11,769 nt of DNA from an uncultured Chitinophagaceae bacterium (GCA_937996595.1 CALKVC010000144.1:1-11769); one strand, 5' to 3'; positions 1 through 8,546 are shown, counted from the stretch's first letter. The notes: a model not told the origin generated them from the sequence alone. Program-made: numbers and translations.

Positions 1-2525
1 GGGATTTTGGGGATGCCAGCACCGGAACGGGCGCAAATCCAACACATACCTATGCTACAACGGGTATTAAAACGATCAGGCATTGGGTACAAACGGTGAA
101 TGGATGTTTAAGCGATACAGCTGTGCAAACAGTTTTGATCAATCCGCTGCCAACGGGTAATTTCAATTACAGTTCACCATCCTGTCAAACCCGAACCATC
201 AGTTTCACTGACCTTTCCGTGGCCAATGCCGGCAGCCTGGTTTCCTGGGCCTGGGATTTCAATGACCCGGCCAGCGGAGCCGCCAATACATCGGTATTGC
301 AAAACCCGGTTCATGAATTCGCTTTGCCCGGTATTTATAATGTATCCCTTACCGTTACCTCCAGTAAGGGCTGCGTTAGTACGCAGTTTATTAAACAGGT
401 AACCATCAACGACAGGCCGCTGGCAGGTTTCATCGTTCCGGAAGTATGCCTGAACGATACCTATGCCCAGTTTACCGATACTTCATCAATAGCTGCAGGT
501 TCTATCGTTTCGTGGCAATGGAATTTCGGTGATGGGAATGCTACGCCAGGTAACCCCAACACATCAACATTACAAAACCCAACACACAGTTATACTGCCA
601 TTGGATCGTACACAGCCCAATTGATTATAACAAGCGCATTGGGTTGCAAAGATACGATCGCACATACTTTGTTTGTAAATGGAAGTTTTCCGGTTGCGAA
701 TTTCACCGTATTAAATGCGGCCAATTTATGCGCCAATGATTCAGTAAGAATCACAAATACGTCAACGGTTTTTCCCGGCACCATTACAAAAGTTGAAATA
801 TACTGGGATAATGCAGGCCAGCCGGCCGTTTTTGAAACAGACCAGAACCCTTACCCTGGCAAGCAATACAGCCACCTGTATACTAACTTCCAGGCGCCGT
901 TGACAAAACAATATACCATTCGTTTCAGGGCATATTCCGGCGGGGTTTGCGTTAACGATAAAATTCAGACCATAACGGTAAACGCGGCGCCCAAAGTTCA
1001 GTTCGATATCTTACCTAACACATGCATGAACGTGACAGCTTTCCAGATTACCCAGGCTACTGAAACGGGCGGCGTGCCGGGCACATTTGTTTTCAGCGGG
1101 CCGGGGGTTTCTTCAACCGGTTTGTTTAACCCGGTATCTGTTGGACCGGGTGTATATAATATCAAGTACACGTATACATCTAATTTCGGATGTGTAGATT
1201 CGGCAGTCAGGCAGATACGGGTTCTTGAACCTCCGGTAGCCAAATTCGGTTTCAGTATCCCTTCCTGTGAAACAAAGATGATTACGTTTACCGACTCATC
1301 AACAGCTGCAGTTGGAACACTAACAACCTGGACATGGAATTTTGGTGATGGTACAGCTCCTGTAATAAGAAACAATGCGGCACCATTTACACATATATTC
1401 AGCAACGCCGGCACTTACCAGGTGAGCCTGGTTGTTACAACCAGTGATGGATGCCTGAGCAATGTTAAACAGCGGGAAGTGATTGTTTGGCCGCAACCTG
1501 TTGCATCTTTCAGGTTTACAGACACGGCCTGTATTCCAAATGCGAAGATCAGTTTCACCAATACTTCCAGCATTTCAAACGGAACGGAAAACAGTTTTGT
1601 TTACCTGTGGAATTTTGGCGAGCCGGGCAGCGGAATATCCAATTCGTCTACAGCACGTAACCCGGTTCATACCTATTCATCGGTTGGTCCGTTTACGGTA
1701 AACCTGCGGGTTACCAGCGGGGCTGGTTGCATTGATGATACAACAATCGTAGTCAATACGATTCATCCGCAACCAAAAGCCGCATTTACATTCAGCAAAC
1801 CAAGCGCCTGTATTGGAGAAGATGTGGTTATAAACGACCAGAGCGATTATAAAGACGGGGTAGCCAGCCTTTGGAACTGGGATTTTGGCGATAACCAGAC
1901 ATCTGTTTTGCAAAACCCGTCTCATACCTATGCCAGCATCGGCCTGTATAATGTTTCATTGTTTGCAGTGAACAGTTTTGGTTGCAACAGTGATACCGTA
2001 TCAAAACCGTTTAACGTTTACCCGTATCCGGTAGTTTATGCCGGCCCCGACAGGACAGTGCTGGAAGGCGGCGTAATCACCCTGCAGCCGGATGTGAGCG
2101 GAAATGATCTGCAGTATTTATGGACGCCCAACCTGTACCTCAGCAACAATACAGTGAAGGAACCGGTTTGCAAACCCGAAAAGGACATAACATACACATT
2201 GAAAGTAACGGGAAGGGGTGGATGCATAAGCACAGATGAAGTATTTGTTAAAGTGCTTATGAAGCCGAATATCCCGAATACGTTCTCTCCAAATAATGAC
2301 GGTATTAATGATCTGTGGGATATACAATACCTGGATACATATCCGTTCTGCAGGGTACAGGTGTTTACCCGTACCGGCCAGCTTGTGTTTGAATCCAGGG
2401 GTTATAAAACGCCATGGAATGGCACTTTTAAAGGGAAGCCATTGCCAGTGGATACATATTATTATATTATTGAACCGGAAAACGGGCGGGAACCGGTTAC
2501 CGGTTATGTGACGATTGTGAAATAA
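1..2525 (+). CDS. PKD-repeat surface protein with T9SS type B sorting domain (5'-truncated by window edge)
   Basis: Large extracellular adhesin-like protein, presumably exported across the outer membrane by the type IX secretion system. The frame is open from base 3 and already encodes a PKD signature (DFGD) at the first codons, so the GTG at 96 is not the start and the gene continues upstream. Of about 840 visible residues, PKD signatures lie near residues 1, 82 (WAWDF), 171 (WQWNFGDG), 443 (WTWNFGDG), 534 (YLWNFGE) and 624 (WNWDFGD), usually followed by a HxY/F strand and ending in a GC motif. Residues ~230-410 are Ig-like modules without the canonical FGDG. The end (~757-840) is a gliding-motility-associated (CHU_C, type B) C-terminal domain: NTFSPNNDGINDLW, then PWNG and a YYYIIE strand. 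That domain is the T9SS export signal. The stop overlaps the ATG of the PorP/SprF gene, so the two are almost certainly co-transcribed. Ligand and exact role (adhesion, gliding, polymer binding) cannot be read from the sequence. Confidence 0.93.
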   Translation, partial: DFGDASTGTGANPTHTYATTGIKTIRHWVQTVNGCLSDTAVQTVLINPLPTGNFNYSSPSCQTRTISFTDLSVANAGSLVSWAWDFNDPASGAANTSVLQNPVHEFALPGIYNVSLTVTSSKGCVSTQFIKQVTINDRPLAGFIVPEVCLNDTYAQFTDTSSIAAGSIVSWQWNFGDGNATPGNPNTSTLQNPTHSYTAIGSYTAQLIITSALGCKDTIAHTLFVNGSFPVANFTVLNAANLCANDSVRITNTSTVFPGTITKVEIYWDNAGQPAVFETDQNPYPGKQYSHLYTNFQAPLTKQYTIRFRAYSGGVCVNDKIQTITVNAAPKVQFDILPNTCMNVTAFQITQATETGGVPGTFVFSGPGVSSTGLFNPVSVGPGVYNIKYTYTSNFGCVDSAVRQIRVLEPPVAKFGFSIPSCETKMITFTDSSTAAVGTLTTWTWNFGDGTAPVIRNNAAPFTHIFSNAGTYQVSLVVTTSDGCLSNVKQREVIVWPQPVASFRFTDTACIPNAKISFTNTSSISNGTENSFVYLWNFGEPGSGISNSSTARNPVHTYSSVGPFTVNLRVTSGAGCIDDTTIVVNTIHPQPKAAFTFSKPSACIGEDVVINDQSDYKDGVASLWNWDFGDNQTSVLQNPSHTYASIGLYNVSLFAVNSFGCNSDTVSKPFNVYPYPVVYAGPDRTVLEGGVITLQPDVSGNDLQYLWTPNLYLSNNTVKEPVCKPEKDITYTLKVTGRGGCISTDEVFVKVLMKPNIPNTFSPNNDGINDLWDIQYLDTYPFCRVQVFTRTGQLVFESRGYKTPWNGTFKGKPLPVDTYYYIIEPENGREPVTGYVTIVK

Positions 2526-3562
2526 TGAAAATGAAGAATTGTAGTTTATTTATTGCCGGATGTTTTTTTTCGTTGATGGTTTCAGGGCAGGCCAAGCCCT
2601 CTTATACCCAGTATATCCTGAATAACTATATACTGAATCCGGCCATAACCGGCATTGAAAATTATGTGGATGTAAAGCTGAGCAACAGGAACCAATGGAC
2701 AGGAATAGACGGAGCCCCGGTTACAACTTACTTTACCATTCATGGCCCGATTGGTAAGAAAGACCTGCGTACAACAGCAACATCTTTCAGCGTGCCAGAC
2801 GAAAACCCAAGGGGGCAACGCTACTGGAATGACTATACGGCGCCGGCACCACATCATGGTATAGGGTTAACCGCCATGAACGACAAGGCAGGTTATATTA
2901 ACAGGTGGACGATAGCAGCCAGCTATGCTTATCATTTGCCGCTTGGGCAAAAAACATCATTGGCTGCAGGGCTTTCTGCCGGTATTAACAGCGTGAACTT
3001 TGACCGTACAAAAATACAATGGGCCAACCTTGACCCCAACGACCCGGCCATCGGTTACAGTACCGGCGAATTAAAGAAAGTGAAACCCGAATTGGGCGCC
3101 GGTTTGTGGTTGTATTCCGCCAGGTATTTCCTGGGGCTTTCGGTGCTGAATATCATACCGGGCAAAGCGAAGTTTGTGCAGAATGATAAGTACGGCACCT
3201 TTTATACACCCAATTATTTTTTAACTGCAGGATACAGGATGGCCCTGGGAGACCAGGTAAGTTTACTTCCTTCGTTCATGTTGCAATACTGGAAGCCACA
3301 ATTAACAGGCTTTCACGCCAACGTAAAAATGCAGTATGAAGATTTGTTGTGGATTGGCGGAAGTTACAGGTATTCTGACCTGGTATCGGGTTATTCCGGT
3401 ATGGCCGGAGTAAACGTATCCAATGTTATCAATGTGAGTTATTCTTATGAAGTGTCAACCACCAGCAGGTTGCGTAACTATACCGGAAATACACACGAAA
3501 TAATGGTTGGGTTCCTTATTGGTAATAAAGCGGGTGATACCTGCCCCAGGAATATCTGGTAA
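2525..3562 (+). CDS. PorP/SprF family type IX secretion system outer-membrane protein
   Basis: 345 residues, a usual size for the family. The N-terminus is a Sec signal peptide (MKMKNCSLFIAG..., probable cleavage after SGQ at ~22). The mature start carries the family hallmark SYTQYILNNYILNPAITG, followed by NRNQWTGIDGAPVTTYF and HGPIG (~55-77). The rest alternates aromatic/polar strands typical of an outer-membrane beta-barrel, and the protein ends in CPRNIW, a C-terminus I recognise from many PorP/SprF proteins. Family members assist T9SS export or surface attachment of particular substrates; SprF is required for SprB secretion in Flavobacterium johnsoniae. The ATG shares its A with the last base of the preceding TAA, implying translational coupling to the upstream adhesin, its likely client. 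Family call is firm; the client assignment is inferred from position. Confidence 0.93.
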   Translation: MKMKNCSLFIAGCFFSLMVSGQAKPSYTQYILNNYILNPAITGIENYVDVKLSNRNQWTGIDGAPVTTYFTIHGPIGKKDLRTTATSFSVPDENPRGQRYWNDYTAPAPHHGIGLTAMNDKAGYINRWTIAASYAYHLPLGQKTSLAAGLSAGINSVNFDRTKIQWANLDPNDPAIGYSTGELKKVKPELGAGLWLYSARYFLGLSVLNIIPGKAKFVQNDKYGTFYTPNYFLTAGYRMALGDQVSLLPSFMLQYWKPQLTGFHANVKMQYEDLLWIGGSYRYSDLVSGYSGMAGVNVSNVINVSYSYEVSTTSRLRNYTGNTHEIMVGFLIGNKAGDTCPRNIW

Positions 3563-3564
3563 TC

Positions 3565-5001
3565 TTACTGAACCGGGTTTATCAGGATGCTGCTGTCTTT
3601 TCTCAGGTGGGCACTGTCGTAAACCGGCCTGCTTTCAATAACGGATAACAATAAACGCGTTTCAACGATACCGTTAACATACTTTACCTGGAATACCTTT
3701 GTTGTGGTTTCACCTGTTTCCGAATTCTCCTCTTTCAGGGTTATTTCCCTTACAATTTCATTATCTCCCAGCGTGGCAGGTATTGCATAATTCACCGTTT
3801 CGGCATCTGTTTCATCAATGGCTGTTTCCCGGTTGCTGCCGTTAATGTATGCGGGTGAATATTGCTTTTTAGCGATGGTTGGTTCCGGCTGGTACGCTGA
3901 TTTATCTTTTTTTGAAACACTTGCAGCTACTTCCTTAGAAACAAATTGAATCGGCCTTGTTTCGGAATGCCGGGCAGCTATGGCAGCGGTAAGGGGGGGC
4001 AGCTTTGCTGAAGAAACGGGAATGGTTACCGTGCCGGTATCCGGTGTATTTATAAGGAAAAAGTTGAAAAAGAAAAGGAGCGCAGCAATGGCTGTTGTTA
4101 ATGCCGTATGGTTATGTTTACTGAAAACAAGGTTCTTTTCCCTTGTGAAAAAAAGGATCCTTGTCATAAGTTGTGAATGACCCGATGCTGCTGCCAGGTA
4201 AAACGGGGTTTGACTTTTCTTGAGTGAAGCGGCTTTAAAAAGCGTTTCTGCATAACCGATAGCGGGGTAACTGAACTGCAGTACGTGCACATCACAGTTT
4301 TTTTCTCTTTCAAGCCTTATTTTCCGGGCTATGCTTCCAATAAAAGGATTAAAAAAGTAAACTGTTTCAGCGGCTACCAGAAACCAGTTTACCAGGTAAT
4401 CATGGTGCCTGATATGGGTTAGCTCATGTATGATGAGCGATTCTGTTTCTTCCAGGGTTAAATGGTTCACCAGGGCCACCGGAAGCAGGATAACCGGGCG
4501 AAAATACCCGAATGTAACAGGCCCGTTAACCTGGTTGCTGTACCAGATGCTTACCTGGCGCCTGATACCAAACTGCATGGCTTTTACCCTGGTGAATAAG
4601 CGGATGTCGCTGCCGGGCTTTATCTTTTGTCCGCCGATGCCGGTTTTAAAATGGTTCCATTGGTATATGAGGGCACTTATTTTATATAATACAGCTAAAG
4701 CATATGCTGCCGAAATCCATGGTGCCAATATGTTCATATAGGAACCGGTTTGCAGCATGCCAGACAGCTTTTCTGTAAACGATGTTGTTAATGTGGAAAC
4801 GGAACCAGAATAATAAATATAACAGGTGGAGATGGAAAGGAATACCTGTAATAAAATCATCCCAAGTAACACATTCCGCCTGGCAGACGGTGAATGGTTA
4901 CCCGCTGTATGGCAAAAAATGGTATATATACCAAGCAGTAGTGCCGACTGCCATAAACTGTGCAACAACGACAGGCTAAAGCAGTAAGAAAAATGTTCCA
5001 T
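3565..5001 (-). CDS. M56 family (BlaR1-like) membrane metallopeptidase
   Basis: 478-residue inner-membrane protein. Hydrophobic segments at about 10-30, 44-65 and 89-113 precede a cytoplasmic peptidase region with the zinc motif HELTH (His192, Glu193, His196); a downstream LEREKNCD (231-237) supplies the probable third ligand (Glu233 most likely). Another hydrophobic stretch follows (~205-222), and a final membrane helix at ~299-317 leaves a ~160-residue extracytoplasmic tail. In BlaR1/MecR1 this protease, once activated, triggers loss of the BlaI/MecI repressor. This protein lacks the C-terminal penicillin-binding sensor domain: its tail is polar, probably disordered, with no SxxK-type serine active-site context, so beta-lactam sensing is unlikely and the signal is unknown. 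The start is an ATG 10 nt after the stop of the blaI-type gene, so the two form an operon in the usual order. Its stop lies 2 nt from that of the convergent porP. Confidence 0.9.
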   Translation of the reverse strand: MEHFSYCFSLSLLHSLWQSALLLGIYTIFCHTAGNHSPSARRNVLLGMILLQVFLSISTCYIYYSGSVSTLTTSFTEKLSGMLQTGSYMNILAPWISAAYALAVLYKISALIYQWNHFKTGIGGQKIKPGSDIRLFTRVKAMQFGIRRQVSIWYSNQVNGPVTFGYFRPVILLPVALVNHLTLEETESLIIHELTHIRHHDYLVNWFLVAAETVYFFNPFIGSIARKIRLEREKNCDVHVLQFSYPAIGYAETLFKAASLKKSQTPFYLAAASGHSQLMTRILFFTREKNLVFSKHNHTALTTAIAALLFFFNFFLINTPDTGTVTIPVSSAKLPPLTAAIAARHSETRPIQFVSKEVAASVSKKDKSAYQPEPTIAKKQYSPAYINGSNRETAIDETDAETVNYAIPATLGDNEIVREITLKEENSETGETTTKVFQVKYVNGIVETRLLLSVIESRPVYDSAHLRKDSSILINPVQ

Positions 5002-5011
5002 CAGGTTGATA

Positions 5012-5398
5012 TTATTTTTTCAGTTTCAAATCATCTATCAGCTGCTTTATCTTATCCAGTTCTGCTTCACTGGTATTGTTATTTCCCAATGCCTGTAACA
5101 CCAGGTCTGATGCAGACCCGGCAAATAATCCGTTGATGATCCTGTCCAGGAACTGGTTTTGTGTTTTTTCCCTGGTAACAGCCGGTGCGTAAATATGCGT
5201 TTTACTGCTGTCATCACGGGTTACCAGTTTCTTTTCAAACATGATTTGCATGAGTTTGAGGGTAGTGGTATAACCGGCATCCTTTATTTTACTCAGTTCT
5301 TCATGTACGGTTCTAACAGAGGCATTCTTCTTGTCCCATAAAATAGAAAGTATCTCCAGTTCACTTTCAGTGGGTTTTGATGTTTTAATCCTGGTCAT
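5012..5398 (-). CDS. BlaI/MecI/CopY family winged-helix repressor
   Basis: 128-residue DNA-binding repressor. The N-terminal winged helix has the family pattern: TESELEILSILWDKK (helix 1), a VRTVHEELS helix, and the recognition segment GYTTTLKLMQIMFEKKLVTR, then a wing with HIYAPAV. The C-terminal ~50 residues form the helical dimerisation part (FLDRIINGLFAGSASDLV...), where BlaI-type proteins are cleaved or inactivated after signalling. It should repress its own operon, which includes the M56 protease gene 10 nt downstream. The ATG at 5398 is chosen over a TTG at 5422, which would add eight residues. The TTG lies inside a promoter-like -7 element (5420-5427), and homologues begin a few residues before the TExELxIL motif, as this start does. 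Target genes beyond the operon cannot be told from the window. Confidence 0.92.
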   Translation of the reverse strand: MTRIKTSKPTESELEILSILWDKKNASVRTVHEELSKIKDAGYTTTLKLMQIMFEKKLVTRDDSSKTHIYAPAVTREKTQNQFLDRIINGLFAGSASDLVLQALGNNNTSEAELDKIKQLIDDLKLKK

Positions 5399-5400
5399 AT

Positions 5401-5450
5401 TACGATATGTTTCGTATGGCAAAGTAAGAATTTATTCGTAAATGAATAAA
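5401..5450 (-). promoter_or_regulatory. Candidate blaI-M56 promoter with two operator-like inverted repeats
   Basis: On the minus strand, TTACTTTG (5427-5420) resembles the Bacteroidota -7 element TAnnTTTG, and TTTA (5450-5447) lies 19 nt upstream where the -33 TTTG is expected. Two inverted repeats flank it. The proximal one is TACGA-6 nt-TCGTA (5401-5416), over the expected transcription start. The distal one is TTTATTC-6 nt-GAATAAA (5431-5450), over the -33/spacer. TTCGTA occurs in both (5411-5416 and 5434-5439). BlaI-family repressors bind short palindromes at their own promoters, so autorepression is the simple reading. Elements are imperfect and no binding data exist. Confidence 0.42.
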
Positions 5451-5539
5451 CCATTTGTCATTTTTTTTGAAATTATTAGGATTTCAGTAAAAACGTACCG
5501 TGCCAGAAGGCCTGCAAGAATTGTTTTTTTTCGATCGGC

Positions 5540-8368
5540 TTACCGAAGCAGCATGAAACTGCCTTTTTTGGAAATGGTTTCGCCAAGGTCGCAGATGCAA
5601 ACCAATTCGTAAACGTAAGCAGATACCGGCTGGTCGCTTCCTTTCACTTTGCCATCCCAGCCCATAAATTTTTGGTTTGGTTCAATATCCATTACTTCAT
5701 AAATCTTTTGTCCCTGCCTGTTGTAAATACTGAAGCGAAGCAGTTTTTTTATCCCGCGGGTTATTGGATAATAGAAATCATTCAGGTTATCATTATTGGG
5801 TGAAAAGGCAGTAGGTAATAAAATGTTGGCACCATTGCATTCAACAAAAATGGTCACTTTATCAGAAGATACACATCCGTTTTGTGAAGTAACTGTTACT
5901 GTAAATGTCTGGGTAGCCGATGCTATCCCGTTTGGATTGGGACAACTGCTGCAATCAAGCGAACCGGCAGGGGACCAACTATAAGAACGCACATCATTGC
6001 TGTAAACCGGCATGAGTGAGAATGCTGAATAATATGGCAGCGACCTGTTTGGGCCGGCATCAGCAAGCGGCAAGGGTTTCACTGTTACCAATACCTCTAA
6101 ACTATCGGTGAAGCAGCCGGCAGAGTCTGTAAGCATTGCATTGTATATCGTTGTTTGAGCGGGCGACGCAACCGGACTATGTATGCTGCTGTCAGATAAA
6201 CCCGTAGCCGGGCTCCAGGTAATTTTTGTGTTAGCCGGATAAGCATCCAGCATAACTTTTTCGTGCTGGCAGATTTCTACTGAAGGTTTGTTTGTTGTTG
6301 CAGAAAAAGCCGGATGAACAAATATTTTTATACTGTCTGTTTTGCTGCATTGCTGGCTGTTAGTGGCTGTTACCTGGTAGGTGGTACTGATTGCCGGGGA
6401 AACCACGATGGTATCGCAGGATGAGCATGGTACGCTGTTTGACGGCATCCAGGTTATCGGGTCATTATGAAAAGCCATCATTGTTACCGAATTTCCGGCG
6501 CAAATGGTATCAGCACTGCTGATGTTTACCAGGAAAGGTTTGTCTGCAATACTTACATTTTTCAGCAGTGAATCCGTACATCCATTAATATCTGTTGTAA
6601 ATAATTTTACCGGGAAACTGCCCCAGTAAGGAAAAGTATACGGGGCAGGCGTTACATTCTCATCATGATGGTTAACGATACCATATTCCCATTTCCAGTT
6701 CGTAATATGATCAGTTGGCATAAACGGTTTTGAAAGGTTTGTTACAGCATAGGGAGTTCCCAGGCAAATCCGTTCAGCTGCACTAAAATCAGGTATTGGC
6801 CCCCTTACAATGATTTGCTCTGCTAACCGGCTTGTATCCGGGCAATATTGCGGACCGTTTTTTATAATTACATAATTATCGTTAAAGAATCCGTGATTAC
6901 GGGCTATTATTTGATGCTGAGGATATGTACCGGTAACCGGGTCATTTTGCAATACTGCCCATTCGTACCGGGCTGATGGGTTATTATAGTTATTGTGTAT
7001 GAAGAATGCGGTTTCACTGTTTTTGCATATGGATGAATCAGGGTTATGCATAACCGGGTTTGCAGTATAAATGTCTGCCTGGTATATATCACTGCAGGAA
7101 GTAAAATCATCCCTGATAGAAATGCTGGTTGTAAAAGTACCTGTATCAGGATATTGATGTACTATATTCCGCCCGGTTTCTGCGGGGCTGCCATCTCCAA
7201 AGAGCCAGGTAAGTTCCGAAATATTGCCTTGAGTAGAATTAGATAATTCAAATTGTTTTTTATCGGAACAGGTGTTGGCATAGGTAAATCCGGCAATAAC
7301 ACCAATAACATTCATTGATAGAGATGCAGGTGTTCCCGGGCAGTCATTATAAGATGGGGTTACCCGGATATTTTTATTTCCAAGCCTTTTGAACCGGTGC
7401 CTGATCATCGTATCACTTGTATATATAGTGTCTGATTCACCAAATTCCCACATGTATTTATTGGCCAATGCAGCATAAGCCGAAAACATGGGTGATTCAG
7501 ATCCGCAAATGGTTTGCTGGTCAGCATATGCAACCGTATTCACCGGAGGCTGGCCAAACATTAATGCCGGGAATTGGAAAAGGCCGGTACAATGGTCATT
7601 GGTTGAAATGCGCAGGGTAGGGTTGAAATTCCCGGCAACCATGTAAGTATGGTTAATATTCGCATTTGCGGTGGTAATTTCCGGGCTGCCGTCTCCAAAA
7701 TTCCAGGTATAGGATATTATGGAAGATACTGCCGGTACTGTAACCGTTGCCCTGAAACTGGCCGTGGCCGGAACACAACCTGTTACCGGGGAAACATCAG
7801 CACTGATGACCGGCCTTACTATATTCACCGAGGTGAAGGATTGCCCTGAACAACCTGTAGGTGCAATGGCTTTCATGGAAATATTATATGGCCTGAATTC
7901 CGCGAAATGATGGCTTACCGTACCAGCATTTGTATTAACAATACCGCTTTCATCTCCAAAATTCCATTCATAAGATGCAATGGGTACAGAAATGGCTGAA
8001 CTGAATTGGATGATACCCGGAGCGCATAATGATTGCCTGTCCATGATAAAATGAGCAGCAATAGACGGATTTATAACAATGTTTTTGGAAACCTGAACGG
8101 TCGTTTTTTTATAAATCACCATTAGTTTCACTGTATAGCTTCCCGGAGATACATACGTACAGGTTGGGTTCCTGCTATTGCTGCCGGTGTTATTACCGAA
8201 TGTCCATACATATCCTATGGGGTTTCCGGTTGTGATAGCTGTAAACTGGATGGCAGAAGGGGAACAAAATTTTCCATCGGAACTCTCATACTGAAAGTCC
8301 GCGGTTTGGCTAATGCCAATAACAGGCATGCCAATGGCAATCAGAAGTAAGGTAAGTTTGTGGTTCAT
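5540..8368 (-). CDS. PKD/Ig-repeat surface protein with T9SS type B sorting domain
   Basis: 942-residue secreted protein. It starts with a Sec signal peptide (MNHKLTLLLIAIGMPVIGISQ, cleavage ~21). PKD or PKD-like signatures follow near residues 55 (WTFGN), 135 (WNFGDE), 222 (WNFGDG), 307 (WEFGES), 388 (WLFGDG) and a degenerate one at ~558 (WKWEYG). Residues ~610-845 are Ig-like modules with paired cysteines, including WMPSNSVPCSSCDT and WSPAGSLDCSSCPNP motifs and TTTYxVT-type strands. The final domain (~848-942; LLPTAFSPNNDNLNDFYYP, then WDGK and a YVYELV strand) is the type B (CHU_C/gliding-associated) sorting signal read by the T9SS. The ATG at 8368 is preferred to an upstream TTG at 8407, because the extra 13 residues would bury the signal peptide behind a polar leader. 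No PorP/SprF gene is adjacent. Ligand and role are unknown; adhesin-like by architecture. Confidence 0.9.
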   Translation of the reverse strand: MNHKLTLLLIAIGMPVIGISQTADFQYESSDGKFCSPSAIQFTAITTGNPIGYVWTFGNNTGSNSRNPTCTYVSPGSYTVKLMVIYKKTTVQVSKNIVINPSIAAHFIMDRQSLCAPGIIQFSSAISVPIASYEWNFGDESGIVNTNAGTVSHHFAEFRPYNISMKAIAPTGCSGQSFTSVNIVRPVISADVSPVTGCVPATASFRATVTVPAVSSIISYTWNFGDGSPEITTANANINHTYMVAGNFNPTLRISTNDHCTGLFQFPALMFGQPPVNTVAYADQQTICGSESPMFSAYAALANKYMWEFGESDTIYTSDTMIRHRFKRLGNKNIRVTPSYNDCPGTPASLSMNVIGVIAGFTYANTCSDKKQFELSNSTQGNISELTWLFGDGSPAETGRNIVHQYPDTGTFTTSISIRDDFTSCSDIYQADIYTANPVMHNPDSSICKNSETAFFIHNNYNNPSARYEWAVLQNDPVTGTYPQHQIIARNHGFFNDNYVIIKNGPQYCPDTSRLAEQIIVRGPIPDFSAAERICLGTPYAVTNLSKPFMPTDHITNWKWEYGIVNHHDENVTPAPYTFPYWGSFPVKLFTTDINGCTDSLLKNVSIADKPFLVNISSADTICAGNSVTMMAFHNDPITWMPSNSVPCSSCDTIVVSPAISTTYQVTATNSQQCSKTDSIKIFVHPAFSATTNKPSVEICQHEKVMLDAYPANTKITWSPATGLSDSSIHSPVASPAQTTIYNAMLTDSAGCFTDSLEVLVTVKPLPLADAGPNRSLPYYSAFSLMPVYSNDVRSYSWSPAGSLDCSSCPNPNGIASATQTFTVTVTSQNGCVSSDKVTIFVECNGANILLPTAFSPNNDNLNDFYYPITRGIKKLLRFSIYNRQGQKIYEVMDIEPNQKFMGWDGKVKGSDQPVSAYVYELVCICDLGETISKKGSFMLLR

Positions 8369-8495
8369 GTTTTGGACTGTTGATTCGCGATGCTGGTTAG
8401 GGAGCAAAAAATCTAAGCCAAGAACAATTGAACATTAAAATTACTTTTTAAAGCCTACATATTATAATTTTTAGCATGTCAATTTGTTATATGCC

Positions 8496-8524
8496 AAAAA
8501 AAATCCGGCTTTTTAGCCGGATTT
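8496..8524 (-). terminator. Rho-independent terminator of the pyrophosphatase gene
   Basis: Perfect 10-bp stem (8501-8510 with 8515-8524; core ATCCGGCT/AGCCGGAT) closing a 4-nt loop. On the minus strand it is followed by eight T residues (8503-8496), partly overlapping the stem. It begins 22 nt after the hppA stop codon, so it ends that transcript and separates it from the downstream PKD gene on the same strand. Confidence 0.9.
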
Positions 8525-8546
8525 ACGTATAAAAATAAAGTTGAAA

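Noticed and set aside
96..98. GTG as the start of the first PKD gene
   Set aside because: The same frame is open back to base 3 and already encodes PKD sequence (DFGD... HTYATTG), and no signal peptide follows the GTG, so the gene is cut by the window edge.
2555..2563. Lipobox-like IAGC in the PorP/SprF signal peptide
   Set aside because: The Cys sits inside the hydrophobic core with more hydrophobic residues after it, and a conventional cleavage site (SGQ) follows; family members are barrel proteins, not lipoproteins.
5399..5422. TTG-initiated N-terminal extension of the BlaI-type repressor
   Set aside because: The TTG lies within the likely -7 promoter element and the added residues overlap the palindrome; the ATG at 5398 gives the usual family N-terminus.
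5535..5546. Small hairpin TCGG-CTTA-CCGA at the end of the second PKD gene
   Set aside because: The stem is only 4 bp, it contains the stop codon, and the downstream run on the transcribed strand is A, not T, so it is not a terminator.
8369..8407. TTG-initiated extension of the second PKD protein
   Set aside because: It would place 13 polar residues before a textbook signal peptide that starts cleanly at the ATG.
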